The notes: a model not told the origin generated them from the sequence alone. A DNA stretch of 64,000 nucleotides from JAEYOM01 sp036260935 (GCA_036260935.1 DATALQ010000039.1:14110-78109), one strand, 5' to 3'; counted from the first letter of the stretch, positions 8,371 through 17,492 are shown. Numbers and translations are program-made.

Positions 8371-9123
8371 GTGCTGCAATCTTTTACGAGAAATTATGAA
8401 GATAACTCCACAGAGGCGGGGTTCCAGTTCACTTTCTACTGTGACTTGTGCGAGGATGGTTTCAAAAGCAGCTTTGTAGAATCAGAAACCTATGGCAAGA
8501 ACAGGGGCCTGCGCGGGTTGGCACGTGGGGCTGGAGCTCTGGGAAGCCTGTTTGGTGGGAGGTTGGGAGATCTCGGCTATTCTTTGGAGCGCGGCGGGGA
8601 TATCCTTACTGAGCGGTTTGAAGGCATGAGTCCCGAATGGCAGAGGGAGCATGAAAAAGCCTTTGAAAGGGCAAGAAATGAAGCACAGCAACATTTTCAC
8701 CGCTGTCATGGCTGCCATCAGTGGGTGTGCGATTCCTGCTACAACGAGGATGAGATGCTCTGCACTGATTGTGCGCCCCGACAGGAGGTTGCGGTAGCAA
8801 AGGCGCGAGCGGAAGCCATGCGCCGCAACATCGATGAAGCCGCCGAAACGGCTACTGTCTGGAAAGGAAAGCTCGAAAGCAAGACGGTAGTTTGCCCCTC
8901 CTGCGGCAAGCCGGCAGGTACCGGGAAGTTCTGTAACAATTGCGGTGCGTCGCTGGCACTGGCGGTTTGTCCAAAGTGCGGCGGGAAAAACGCGCAGGGA
9001 GTGCGTTTTTGCAACAATTGCGGAGCGTCGATGAGTGCGCCGGCCCGGCTTAGGTGCCAGAATTGCGGTGAGGAAAATTCCCCCGGAACCAAATTCTGCG
9101 GCAACTGTGGGAGCAAGCTATAG
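8371..9123 (+). CDS. Multi-zinc-ribbon protein
   Basis: A 250-residue protein starting at GTG 8371 after ATGAGGTAAAGG. A first CxxC pair (YCDLCEDGF) opens the protein, a RING/B-box-like cluster CHGCHQWVCDSCYNEDEMLCTDC lies near residues 112-135, and three tandem zinc ribbons follow (CPSCG..CNNCG, CPKCG..CNNCG, CQNCG..CGNCG). A Gly/Leu/Arg-rich stretch near residues 50-80 may contact membranes. The arrangement suggests an assembly or scaffold protein working with the upstream zinc-ribbon protein. No characterised homologue is recognised. Confidence 0.7.
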   Translation: MLQSFTRNYEDNSTEAGFQFTFYCDLCEDGFKSSFVESETYGKNRGLRGLARGAGALGSLFGGRLGDLGYSLERGGDILTERFEGMSPEWQREHEKAFERARNEAQQHFHRCHGCHQWVCDSCYNEDEMLCTDCAPRQEVAVAKARAEAMRRNIDEAAETATVWKGKLESKTVVCPSCGKPAGTGKFCNNCGASLALAVCPKCGGKNAQGVRFCNNCGASMSAPARLRCQNCGEENSPGTKFCGNCGSKL

Positions 9124-9152
9124 ATTGCAATATACAACATCGGTGAGGTGAG

Positions 9153-9524
9153 ATGATGGCGCTATTTGAGCAGCTAAAAAAATTGATTGCCTCCGGGCAG
9201 CAGCGAAGCATTGAAAAGGATGTTGCCGCTCCTCACGGAACAGTCCGAAACAGCGATTCTCATTCCTTTGCGGGTAAAGCCGGACAAACGGAAGAAGAAA
9301 AGCGGGAGCGGTTTTCCCGGCTTACACCTCGGGAGAATGAGCTATGCCTTCTTCTTCTGGAGGGATTTACCCTAAGAGAGTCCGCAAAACAGCTTTCGAT
9401 CAAATATTCCACAGCGAACACCCACATGACAGGCATATATAAAAAGTTATGTGTCAGATCGAGAGCGGAGCTGATTATCAATTACCGCGATATCAGCATT
9501 GCAGGTAGTACGCAGGAGCCGTGA
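9153..9524 (+). CDS. LuxR/GerE-type helix-turn-helix protein
   Basis: A 123-residue protein whose C-terminal part is a GerE/LuxR DNA-binding domain: LTPRENELCLLLLEGFTLRESAKQLSIKYSTANTHMTGIYKKL. No receiver or ligand-binding domain precedes it, only about 50 hydrophilic residues. GGTGAGGTGAG lies immediately upstream of tandem ATGs. It follows the multi-zinc-ribbon gene by 29 bases, so it is likely in the same operon and may regulate it. Confidence 0.75.
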   Translation: MMALFEQLKKLIASGQQRSIEKDVAAPHGTVRNSDSHSFAGKAGQTEEEKRERFSRLTPRENELCLLLLEGFTLRESAKQLSIKYSTANTHMTGIYKKLCVRSRAELIINYRDISIAGSTQEP

Positions 9525-9583
9525 CAGGCTCCATCCACATGGAAGGTATCAAATTAAGTTAGTAATAAATTGGGAGGATCAAT

Positions 9584-10081
9584 ATGAAGAAGTTAATTGC
9601 AGGTGTTTTAATCTTTTTTATGATCTTATCGCTTGCAGGGTGCGGAGTGAAAGAAAATCTGGAGAAAAAGGCCGGAGAGGCCCTCACAGAAAAAATGATC
9701 GAGGGTGCCGGCGGAGGTGATGTCGACATCGAAGGGAGCACGGTAACCATCAAGGGTGAGAACGGTGAAGAGTTGGTCGTGGGCGACAGCGAATGGCCGA
9801 AGTCCGAATTGGCGAAAAGCGTTCCCGAGTTTAAGGAGGGAAAGATTACAGGTGTACTTGACAGCGAAGATTCCGTATTTATATCGCTGGAGTCTGTAAA
9901 AAAATCCGATGCCGACGCCTATCTTGAAAAAATTAAAGTGGATTTTACACAGGAACCGCTTGAGACAACCGACGACGAAGGCGGCTTTAATTATGGGGCG
10001 AAAAACGCAGACGGCATTAACGTAACGATCCTGTATTCTGGTGAAAACCTTACCATCACGGTTGGCAAGGCCGCTGAGTAA
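9584..10081 (+). CDS. Small secreted lipoprotein
   Basis: A 165-residue protein with a lipoprotein signal peptide: MKKLIAGVLIFFMILSLAGC, lipobox LAGC with the modified cysteine at residue 20. The mature part is acidic, with a repetitive beta-like segment (DVDIEGSTVTIKGENGEELVVGD). No family is recognised. GGGAGG precedes the ATG. It is the last gene before a strong terminator and may belong to the zinc-ribbon operon. Confidence 0.7.
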   Translation: MKKLIAGVLIFFMILSLAGCGVKENLEKKAGEALTEKMIEGAGGGDVDIEGSTVTIKGENGEELVVGDSEWPKSELAKSVPEFKEGKITGVLDSEDSVFISLESVKKSDADAYLEKIKVDFTQEPLETTDDEGGFNYGAKNADGINVTILYSGENLTITVGKAAE

Positions 10082-10130
10082 CAATGCCTTATAAACATTA
10101 TAAACAATAGAGGATTGTCACTTAACAGTA

Positions 10131-10159
10131 AAAGCTTCGGGGTTATCCCGAAGCTTTTC
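10131..10159 (+). terminator. Rho-independent terminator
   Basis: AAAGCTTCGGG (10131-10141) pairs with CCCGAAGCTTT (10147-10157) around a five-base loop and runs into T residues. It ends the zinc-ribbon/lipoprotein group just before the TetR promoter. Confidence 0.85.
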
Positions 10160-10161
10160 TA

Positions 10162-10196
10162 TTGACAAACATTCAAACAATATAATAAAATGTTTG
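10162..10196 (+). promoter_or_regulatory. TetR-gene promoter with inverted-repeat operator
   Basis: TTGACA (10162-10167) is followed by an AT-rich -10 region (TAAAAT at 10186-10191, 18-bp spacing). Perfect arms CAAACATT (10166-10173) and AATGTTTG (10189-10196) bracket the promoter. The placement fits a TetR dimer repressing its own promoter and the flavoenzyme genes behind it. Confidence 0.6.
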
Positions 10197-10224
10197 ATAA
10201 GTAGAACAGGTGAGGAGGATTCTT

Positions 10225-10827
10225 ATGCCTACACCAGACAAAAAACAGGAAATACTTAAAGCAGCAAGTGATTGCTTTGCACATTACGGCTATGATAAAA
10301 CGACGCTTGACGACATAGGCAGGATGGTTGGACTCAACAAAGCATCGCTGTATCATTATTACAAAAACAAGGAATCCATATTTACGGAAGTCATATTCTT
10401 TGAGGCTGAAGAGTTCATCTGCAAAGTTATTAAAGAGGTTGAAAAGGTTGAGGGCTGCGAGGAAAAGATACTGTCCTATCTGACCAAGCGTCTTGACTAC
10501 ATCCGCTCTACAGTCAACCTTCACAAGCTGACTCTCGGCAGTGTGAATACCGTGAAACCGTTAATAGACGAACTGTACGAAAGGATAATGGATAAGGAGG
10601 CAGACTACCTGTCGCAGATAATGGATGCCTGCATCAAAAAAGGCGAAATAGCGGATTGTGACACAGTAAAGGTAACAAAGAGCATCCTTACCATTACCGA
10701 AGCGATAAAAAACAGAACGGCGCGCAACGTTGACTGCAACATCATATCGGATGTCAACTATACAGGGATAGTCAGTGAAGTGGTCTTTACTGTTTCACTT
10801 ATTCTGGAAGGGCTTAAAGCCCGTTAA
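10225..10827 (+). CDS. TetR/AcrR-family transcriptional regulator
   Basis: A 200-residue one-component repressor. The N-terminal 50 residues are a TetR helix-turn-helix (ILKAASDCFAHYGYDKTTLDDIGRMVGLNKASLYHYYKNKESIF); the rest is the all-helical ligand and dimerisation domain. ATG 10225 has GAGGAGG six bases upstream, better than the in-frame ATG at 10210. It leads an operon with a nitroreductase (25 bases on) and an FMN reductase, so it probably senses a redox-active or electrophilic compound handled by those enzymes. Confidence 0.88.
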   Translation: MPTPDKKQEILKAASDCFAHYGYDKTTLDDIGRMVGLNKASLYHYYKNKESIFTEVIFFEAEEFICKVIKEVEKVEGCEEKILSYLTKRLDYIRSTVNLHKLTLGSVNTVKPLIDELYERIMDKEADYLSQIMDACIKKGEIADCDTVKVTKSILTITEAIKNRTARNVDCNIISDVNYTGIVSEVVFTVSLILEGLKAR

Positions 10828-10852
10828 TTGAACTTTATAAGGAGGAATTTGA

Positions 10853-11698
10853 TTGGAATCGATATTTGATTTAATCGAAAGAAGGTATTCTGTCAGGAAT
10901 TACACAGGCAGGGTAATAGAAAACGATAAGATACGAAAGATAAAGGACTATCTTGATAATAATAAAAAGGGGCCTCTCAACAACGATGTGCGGTTTGAAA
11001 TGATCGACGCGACGGACTACGAGCAGGCTGAACTGAAAAAGTTCGGGACATATGGCATGATAAAGGGTTCCAGAATTTTCATTGCCGGCGCGGTCAAAAA
11101 GGGCGATAAAGCCATGGAGGATTTCGGATACTGCATGGAAAAGAACATCCTCATGGTAACAGGCCTGGGACTTGGCACCTGCTGGATGGCCGGCGCCCTG
11201 AACAGGAGTACCTTTGCCCAAAAAATAAACGCCAAGGCCGATGAAGTAATAGCGGCAGTCACCCCGATAGGCTATGCCGGCGATAGAAAAACACTTAGAG
11301 AAAACCTGATCCGTATGGCAATCGGCGCAAAAAACAGAAAGAAGCCTGAGGAGCTCTTCTTTGACAAATCCATCGACACTCCGCTCGATACTGACTCCTG
11401 CGGGCAATATTCAAAAGTGCTCGACGCCGTCAGAATGGCTCCGTCCGCGTCCAACAAGCAGCCCTGGAGAATTATGAAGGATAATGGGAATACCTATCAC
11501 CTCTTTATGAAAGAGAATCCCTCTTATAACAACGCTTTTGCAGGCATAAAAATTCAAAATATCGATATGGGCATTGCAATGTGCCATTTCGAGCTTGCAG
11601 CCAATGAACTCGGGCTGAAGGGAAACTGGGAGATAAGGAATCCCTTGGCTGCGATCGGGGATCTGCAATATATCGTCAGTTGGGTGGGCTCGATATGA
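10853..11698 (+). CDS. Nitroreductase-family protein (TM1586-like)
   Basis: A 281-residue FMN-dependent nitroreductase-fold protein, with RRYSVRNYTG near the N-terminus and a second related half (VRMAPSASNKQPWRI) as in the TM1586-type two-lobed family. Such proteins reduce nitro groups, quinones or related electrophiles with NAD(P)H, or are poorly characterised. TTG start at 10853, seven bases after GGAGG. Its TGA overlaps the ATG of the next gene by four bases, indicating translational coupling. Confidence 0.82.
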   Translation: MESIFDLIERRYSVRNYTGRVIENDKIRKIKDYLDNNKKGPLNNDVRFEMIDATDYEQAELKKFGTYGMIKGSRIFIAGAVKKGDKAMEDFGYCMEKNILMVTGLGLGTCWMAGALNRSTFAQKINAKADEVIAAVTPIGYAGDRKTLRENLIRMAIGAKNRKKPEELFFDKSIDTPLDTDSCGQYSKVLDAVRMAPSASNKQPWRIMKDNGNTYHLFMKENPSYNNAFAGIKIQNIDMGIAMCHFELAANELGLKGNWEIRNPLAAIGDLQYIVSWVGSI

Positions 11699-12300
11699 AA
11701 ATAGCAATAATCAATGGCAGCCCGAGAAGTAGCGGTGCAACGGCAAAAATATTGAAATGCATCAAGGTCCTGCTTGAGAAGAAAAAGGATGTCGAGGCGG
11801 AGTATTTCGATCTTTCAAAATACAGCATAACCCTCTGTAAGGGATGCATTCAGTGCTATAAAACGGGGTCCTGCATTATCGCCGATGATGGCATAGAAAG
11901 TGCGGCAAAGAGAATAAAGGAAGCTGATGCGGTAGTTTTGGGCTCTCCGACTTATGGAAGCGCCATATCCAGCTATTTAAAGGCATTCATGGACAGGGGC
12001 CATTTCATTGTCGAACAGTCCTTAGCCGGGAAATATGGCTTTTCGGTGGCGACCTATGAAGTAGCAGAAGGAAATAAAACGCTCGACCAGATAAAAAAAT
12101 TCTTTATGGTCTCAGGCGCTTCGAGAAAAGGCGATCTCCTGGTCAAACTGAGCCATGGTACGGACCCATTTAGTGATCCGGGGTTACAAAGAAGAATTGA
12201 GAAAAGAGTGGAAAAATTCTACCAGGCAGTAAGGAACAAAACGCCGAAATCCCTCTTCGAACATATCTTCATGGATTTAATCGTTATCGGTCTGATTTAG
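11695..12300 (+). CDS. NADPH-dependent FMN reductase / flavodoxin-like protein
   Basis: A 201-residue flavodoxin-fold protein: MKIAIINGSPRSSGATAKIL gives the FMN phosphate loop, followed by a cysteine pair CKGCIQCYKTGSC typical of iron-sulfur flavoprotein-like reductases, and LGSPTYGSAISSYLKAFMDR. The ATG overlaps the nitroreductase stop (ATGA). The product probably supplies reduced flavin or electrons to the neighbouring enzyme. A C-terminal hydrophobic tail (LFEHIFMDLIVIGLI) is unusual and may peripherally anchor it to the membrane. Confidence 0.8.
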   Translation: MKIAIINGSPRSSGATAKILKCIKVLLEKKKDVEAEYFDLSKYSITLCKGCIQCYKTGSCIIADDGIESAAKRIKEADAVVLGSPTYGSAISSYLKAFMDRGHFIVEQSLAGKYGFSVATYEVAEGNKTLDQIKKFFMVSGASRKGDLLVKLSHGTDPFSDPGLQRRIEKRVEKFYQAVRNKTPKSLFEHIFMDLIVIGLI

Positions 12301-12444
12301 AAGCCAAAATTTCTCAGGCAAAAGGAAAAATACAGGGGCGCTTTGAAGGTATGGGCTGATAAAGGAATCATATCAAGGGAGCCCTAATCCCTGCAGTCAT
12401 AATCTCGGTGTCATAATCCGATAAATATCCAGGAGGGATTCGGA

Positions 12445-13317
12445 ATGCAATTGCTAAAATACTTGTCATCATTGTTGCTTTTCGGCTCTAATGGTGTCGT
12501 TGCAAGCTTCATTTTATTGAACAGTTATGAGATCGTTTTTTCGAGGACCTTGATAGGCAGTCTTTTGTTGATTGCCATATTTATTTTTGGCAGGAACAGG
12601 CTGCATTTTCGTGAAAACAGACCGCAGTTACTGTATCTTGTTGTTTCCGGTGCTGCAATGGGCGCCAGCTGGATGTTTCTTTATGAAGCTTATGTACGGA
12701 TAGGTGTCGGCGTTGCGACGCTTGCTTATTATTGCGGTCCAGTTATTGTCATGGCGCTTGCGCCCGTTGTGTTTAAGGAAAGGTTAACCTTTTCGAAAAT
12801 AATCGGGTTTATTGCCGTTTTAATAGGAATGTTTTGCGTAAACGGTGCGGCACTGACGAAAAGCGGCCTGTCATGGGGGCTTGTATGCGGTATCCTGTCT
12901 GCTGTAATGTATGCCGTAATGGTCATTTTCAACAAGAAAGCAACCGGCATGAAAGGTCTGCAAAATTCGATGTGCCAGCTGGTAGTCAGCTTTATTACCG
13001 TGGCAATCTTTACGTTTGTAAAACAGGGAGCTGCTTTTTCCGTTCCTCACGAAAGCATTCTGCCGATTTTATTCCTGGGTATGGTAAATACCGGCGTGGG
13101 ATGCTACCTGTATTTCTCGTCCATACAAAAGCTGCCCGCACAGTCGGTTGCGATCTGCGGTTACCTGGAGCCCTTGTCGGCCTTGCTTTTTTCAGCCCTG
13201 TTTCTGCAGGAACGGCTGTCTGCCCTTCAAACTGTCGGAGCCATATTGATTTTAGGCGGCGCCGCATTTGGAGAACTATACCGTTATAATAAAGTATTCA
13301 TACGTAAGCAGGCATGA
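12445..13317 (+). CDS. EamA-family drug/metabolite transporter
   Basis: A 290-residue membrane protein with about ten hydrophobic segments in two EamA repeats of five; the second repeat is marked by LPAQSVAICGYLEPLSALLFS and the family end ILGGAAFGE. EamA/RhaT transporters export amino acids or other metabolites. CAGGAGGGATTCGG precedes the ATG. It is separated by 140 bases from the flavoprotein operon and may have its own promoter. Confidence 0.85.
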   Translation: MQLLKYLSSLLLFGSNGVVASFILLNSYEIVFSRTLIGSLLLIAIFIFGRNRLHFRENRPQLLYLVVSGAAMGASWMFLYEAYVRIGVGVATLAYYCGPVIVMALAPVVFKERLTFSKIIGFIAVLIGMFCVNGAALTKSGLSWGLVCGILSAVMYAVMVIFNKKATGMKGLQNSMCQLVVSFITVAIFTFVKQGAAFSVPHESILPILFLGMVNTGVGCYLYFSSIQKLPAQSVAICGYLEPLSALLFSALFLQERLSALQTVGAILILGGAAFGELYRYNKVFIRKQA

Positions 13318-13396
13318 CCCTTTTAATTCATGCACGGAAAGTCGGGAGAAGTCTCGAGATGCGCAGTAGAATAGATCTGTAAGGAGGAGTGGGATC

Positions 13397-14272
13397 TTGG
13401 ATTGGCTGGACAGGATGAACCGGGCTATGGATTATCTTGAAGAAAACATGGCGGGTGAGATCACCTATGAGCAGGCAGCGCAGCGTGCACTCTGCTCTTC
13501 CTACCATTTTCAAAGGATGTTTTCTTCGATCGCAGATATCCCGTTGGGTGAATACATAAGGAGGAGACGTCTTACACTGGCAGCATACGATATCCGGAAT
13601 ACCAGGGAAAAGATAATTGATATAGCGGCCAGATACGGGTACGATTCTCCGGACGCTTTCACACGCGCATTTGAAAAAATACACGGGATCATACCTTCAG
13701 AAGCTCGTGAACCCGGAACTACGCTGATCGCATATCCTCGGATCTCCTTCAATCTAACTGTGAGGGGAGATAAAAAAGTGGAGTATAGAATTGTAGAAAG
13801 AGGAAGCTTCAAGGTCTTTGGAAAATTTATCGTAACTACGAATACAAACTGGCAAAGTCTTGTTGATGCGCAGGCTTTCTGGAACAGGAGCATTCAGGAG
13901 GGGTTCGGGAAGAAAATCAAGGAAATCGCAGGCTACCTGCCCGGAACACCAAATGCGGAAAAACACCTTTGCTCTGTTATTTACGACAATAAACCCGATG
14001 GCAGCCTCAAGTACATGATAGCGGCAGAATTACCTGATCACGAAGTCCCGCCGGAATATACCATAATGGAGATACCCGCTGCAACCTGGGCAGTGTTCAC
14101 TGAAGTAAAGCCGATAGAGCAAATGATGGATATGCATCCCATATGGAGACGCATACCCGAATGGTTCCAGGCAACAGGGTATGAGTATGCGGACACACCG
14201 GAGATGGAGCATTTTCGGCACAATGAAACACACAGATTTGGTGAAGCCTGGATACCGATAATAAAGAAATAA
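13397..14272 (+). CDS. AraC-family regulator with GyrI-like C-terminal domain
   Basis: A 291-residue one-component regulator. Two AraC helix-turn-helix motifs occupy residues of about 8-105 (AAQRALCSSYHFQRMFSSIA and IDIAARYGYDSPDAFTRAFEKIHG), followed by a GyrI/effector-binding domain from about 120 (VEYRIVERGSFKVFGKF ... FGEAWIPIIKK). Family members sense hydrophobic compounds and activate efflux or detoxification genes. Translation starts at TTG 13397, seven bases past AAGGAGGAG. Confidence 0.86.
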   Translation: MDWLDRMNRAMDYLEENMAGEITYEQAAQRALCSSYHFQRMFSSIADIPLGEYIRRRRLTLAAYDIRNTREKIIDIAARYGYDSPDAFTRAFEKIHGIIPSEAREPGTTLIAYPRISFNLTVRGDKKVEYRIVERGSFKVFGKFIVTTNTNWQSLVDAQAFWNRSIQEGFGKKIKEIAGYLPGTPNAEKHLCSVIYDNKPDGSLKYMIAAELPDHEVPPEYTIMEIPAATWAVFTEVKPIEQMMDMHPIWRRIPEWFQATGYEYADTPEMEHFRHNETHRFGEAWIPIIKK

Positions 14273-14363
14273 TACTTATCAAGGTCAAAAACGTCGAGTA
14301 TTCTCCCCTGTTTGTTATATAATGTAATTGCTTCCGGAAGCAAATAACGTGGGAGATCGAGTC

Positions 14364-15878
14364 ATGGATTACTACCTTTTCATATGGTCCATTGCCACCT
14401 TTATAGAGGAACGCCTGAAAGAGGGCATCAAGCATGATGAACTCGAAGAGGCGGTGGGATTTTCCTACCGTCATATAAGGGAAGTCTTCAGAAAATGCAC
14501 AAAAGTCACCCTGGCGCATTATATACTGTCACGCAAAGTTATAAATGCGGCATTTCAGATTGTGCATACTCAAAGAAGCCTCACTTCCATAGCTGCCGAT
14601 TACGGATTCGAAAGCTATGACACCTTTACACGGGCATTTGTCCGCGTAACAGGCGCTACACCGAGCGAGTTCCGCAAGGAACACATTCCCGTAGGAAGAA
14701 GGCTGCTTGTGGCAGGTACGTTTGCGCCGGCCATATTGAAGGACGGTAACGAGACCGGTCGACCCGGATTTACGGGAGTTGAAATCGATATGAAACAAGT
14801 CGGGAGAACAGAAAAAAGCTGTATCTTATTCGGAGTGCCGAAAGTCGAATACACCTATGAAGAGATGACCCCCTTCCCTGCATGTCTTAGGTCCATATTG
14901 AACTACATGGGGCAGCAGATCGACTATTCCTACCTGATGGCGGCATCGGGGGCGGCTTTTCGGCTGCGCTGGAACCTGAACTGCTGGGACGGCGGCAACG
15001 TCGATATCCAAAACATCTACGAAAACAGGCTGGAGCCGTTCGAACGTTCATTCAAGGCGGCAGGGCGCAATTACAGCATCCTTTTGAGAAGCAATACGGA
15101 CAAGGAAGGCTTCACGAAATTCATCAAGTCTGAAATCGACAGCGGAAGGCCGGTTATCGCTCTGGGCATCATAGGCCCGCCCGAAGCGTGTATTATTACC
15201 GGGTACGATGACGACGGGGATACCTTGCTGGGATGGAACCTGTTCCAGGACAATCCCGAGTTTGCAAAGGACGTAAAGCTGCATGAAACCGGATACTTTA
15301 TATGCAGCAGCTGGTGGGAAAACAACTGTACATGCATGGTGATGTCGGTTGGCGAAGAAACGATCCCATCGACTTCACGGAAGGATATCGTTCTGAATGC
15401 GATAGATATCATGAGCAGGAAATCTGTCAGCTTTAGAAACGAATATACGAGCGAATCTCAAATCTACACAGGCGGCCAGGCCGCGTACGACGCTTGGGCA
15501 AAGGCGGTGGGAAACGACGGCGAGTTCCCGGAAAACGCCATACTCCCCATACTTTTCGAACGCATAATGTGCCAGCACGACGCACAGGTGATGGTGGGCG
15601 AAGGCCGCTCATACGCCGCCGTTTTCATGGACCGGCTGGGCAGTGACAATCCTGCAGCCGCAAAACATTGCGGCGAGGCTGCCGAGTATTTCAGGAAGGC
15701 TGTCCAGTGCATGCATAAGATAGATGAAGCAAAAGGCGGCTACATGCAAACTGAAGAGGTCACCAGAAAATTTGCGCAGCGTGACGTCCGCAGGCAAATA
15801 ACTGCTTTAATACTGGAAGCCAAACAATATGAAGCAAAGGCATGCGAATGTATGAGAAAGCTTGCGGACAGCCTATAG
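14364..15878 (+). CDS. AraC-type DNA-binding domain fused to a papain-like (BtrH/C39-like) domain
   Basis: A 504-residue fusion. The first 110 residues are an AraC helix-turn-helix pair (VGFSYRHIREVFRKC and IAADYGFESYDTFTRAFVRVTG). Residues of about 145-330 resemble the BtrH N-terminal/C39-like cysteine-peptidase fold: a Cys in PFPACLRSILNYMG, a mid-region SGRPVIALG, and IITGYDDDGDTLLGWN. The last 150 residues are helical. Which ligand or activity the central domain has is unknown; a sensor role is likely. ATG 14364 follows GGGAGATCGAGTC. Confidence 0.78.
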   Translation: MDYYLFIWSIATFIEERLKEGIKHDELEEAVGFSYRHIREVFRKCTKVTLAHYILSRKVINAAFQIVHTQRSLTSIAADYGFESYDTFTRAFVRVTGATPSEFRKEHIPVGRRLLVAGTFAPAILKDGNETGRPGFTGVEIDMKQVGRTEKSCILFGVPKVEYTYEEMTPFPACLRSILNYMGQQIDYSYLMAASGAAFRLRWNLNCWDGGNVDIQNIYENRLEPFERSFKAAGRNYSILLRSNTDKEGFTKFIKSEIDSGRPVIALGIIGPPEACIITGYDDDGDTLLGWNLFQDNPEFAKDVKLHETGYFICSSWWENNCTCMVMSVGEETIPSTSRKDIVLNAIDIMSRKSVSFRNEYTSESQIYTGGQAAYDAWAKAVGNDGEFPENAILPILFERIMCQHDAQVMVGEGRSYAAVFMDRLGSDNPAAAKHCGEAAEYFRKAVQCMHKIDEAKGGYMQTEEVTRKFAQRDVRRQITALILEAKQYEAKACECMRKLADSL

Positions 15879-15893
15879 AATCATGCTTTAGCT

Positions 15894-15927
15894 AAGGATC
15901 CCGGATTTTATCCGGGATCCTTTTTTT
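15894..15927 (+). terminator. Rho-independent terminator
   Basis: AAGGATCCCGGA (15894-15905) pairs with TCCGGGATCCTT (15911-15922) around TTTTA and is followed by a run of T residues. It closes the AraC-fusion gene. Confidence 0.9.
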
Positions 15928-16027
15928 GTCGGATCGACAAACCTTGAATTATGGACCCTCCACTATAACCCCAAGCCCTGGAAAAAGTGGTATCCTGACT
16001 TTACCATTTTCAAGGGAGGGTATTCTT

Positions 16028-16762
16028 ATGCAAAAAAGTCTTATAGCAAAGGGGCTTTCAAAAAAGTACGGCAGCAAAACGGCCTTAAGCGATTTCAGTA
16101 TCACAATCGAAAAGGGTGAGATCTTCGGTCTTCTGGGCGCCAACGGAGCAGGCAAGACAACGGCTCTCGAGTGCATACTCGGTACAAAAAAGCCCGATGC
16201 CGGTTCAGTGGAAATTCTGGGCATGGACCCGGTTAAGGACAGGAAAAGGCTGTTTCAAAAGGTAGGCGTTCAATTCCAGCAAACAAATTATCAGGACAAA
16301 ATAACCGTAAAAGAAGCTTGCGAGGTAGCACACTCTTTATATTCAAAGCCTGCCGACTGGAGCAGGCTCCTCAAAATGTTCGGGCTGGACAACAAGCAAA
16401 AACAGCCGGTAAACGAGCTCTCAGGCGGCGAGAAGCAAAGGCTGTCAGTTATACTTGCGCTGATCCCCGATCCCGAACTGGTATTTCTCGACGAGCTGAC
16501 AACCGGGCTCGACGCAAAGGCCCGCAGAGATGTGTGGAAATACCTTGAGCTTCTGAAGGAAAAGGGCTTGACGATCATACTCACCTCACACTATATGGAC
16601 GAGGTAAGAGCATTGTGCGACAGAATCTGCATACTGAAACAGGGCAGTACGGTAATACTCGATACCGTCGACCGTGTTACTGAAAGTAGCCCGTACGATA
16701 ATCTGGAAGAGGCTTATCTGTGGTATTCGGAGGAGGAGGTAGAAATCGATGAGTGCGTTTAG
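16028..16762 (+). CDS. ABC-2 type exporter, ATP-binding subunit
   Basis: A 244-residue ATPase: Walker A GANGAGKTT near residue 37, signature LSGGEKQRLS, Walker B LVFLDELTTGLD with a conserved switch His in TSHYMDE. Sequence style matches the CcmA/DrrA group of drug or antibiotic exporters. ATG 16028 has AAGGGAGGG upstream. The permease gene starts 14 bases before its stop, so the two are coupled. Confidence 0.9.
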   Translation: MQKSLIAKGLSKKYGSKTALSDFSITIEKGEIFGLLGANGAGKTTALECILGTKKPDAGSVEILGMDPVKDRKRLFQKVGVQFQQTNYQDKITVKEACEVAHSLYSKPADWSRLLKMFGLDNKQKQPVNELSGGEKQRLSVILALIPDPELVFLDELTTGLDAKARRDVWKYLELLKEKGLTIILTSHYMDEVRALCDRICILKQGSTVILDTVDRVTESSPYDNLEEAYLWYSEEEVEIDECV

Positions 16763-17492
16763 GACAATGCTGCTTACTGAAGGAAAACTGGTACTGCGCG
16801 GGTTTGACGTCGTATTTTTCGGTGTGCTCATGCCCGTCATCGTGGCCGTTATACTGGGGTTGATAATGGGCGGTAAACCTGCTTACGAGGGCGCCGGCTT
16901 CACATTCATGGAGCAATCCTTCGGAGCGCTTGCCGCAATCGGCATCTGTGCCGAGGGGCTGATGGGCTTCCCTCTGGTAGTTGCCGATTACAGGCACAGA
17001 AAGATACTTAAGCGTTTCAAGGTTACACCCGTAAGCCCGGCGCTGCTGCTCTTTGTACAGTGCGTTATCAATTTTGCGGTTACGCTAATTTCATTGCTCT
17101 TTGTCTACGCAGCATGTGCGTTGATGTTCGGTTACAGAATGAGCGGCTCGCCCGTTGAGTTCATACTTGCATACGGGCTCGTCATACTCGCGATTTTCGG
17201 CATAGGAATGATGCTGGCCAGTGTGGCTCCTGACCTTAAAACGGCAAATATGCTGTGCTCTCTGGTTTATTTCCCGATGCTGCTTTTTTCAGGAGCAACG
17301 ATACCATATGAGATAATGCCGTCCGGAGTACAGAAGGTAATGGATTTCCTGCCGCTCACGCAGGGGATCAAGCTGCTCAAGGCTGTCTCGTTGGGCGCCG
17401 TGACTGATCACCTGCTTTTTCAGATTTTGTTGATGGCTGCCTTTGCCGTAGTCTGCACCGCCATCTCAATAAAGTTCTTCAAGTGGGAATAG
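16749..17492 (+). CDS. ABC-2 type exporter, permease subunit
   Basis: A 247-residue membrane protein with six hydrophobic segments and the ABC-2 family signature near LVYFPMLLFSGATIPYEIMPSGVQKVMDFLPLT (G-A-T-x-P motif). Paired with the preceding ATPase it would form a homodimeric-type exporter of a drug, lipid or peptide. A GGAGGAGG sequence inside the ATPase gene serves as ribosome binding site. Confidence 0.88.
   Translation: MSAFRTMLLTEGKLVLRGFDVVFFGVLMPVIVAVILGLIMGGKPAYEGAGFTFMEQSFGALAAIGICAEGLMGFPLVVADYRHRKILKRFKVTPVSPALLLFVQCVINFAVTLISLLFVYAACALMFGYRMSGSPVEFILAYGLVILAIFGIGMMLASVAPDLKTANMLCSLVYFPMLLFSGATIPYEIMPSGVQKVMDFLPLTQGIKLLKAVSLGAVTDHLLFQILLMAAFAVVCTAISIKFFKWE

Noticed and set aside
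15946..16020. MerR-type operator before the ABC-2 exporter
   Set aside because: Weak inverted words (CCACT, AGTGG) are present but no clear promoter with an over-long spacer; not enough to call.
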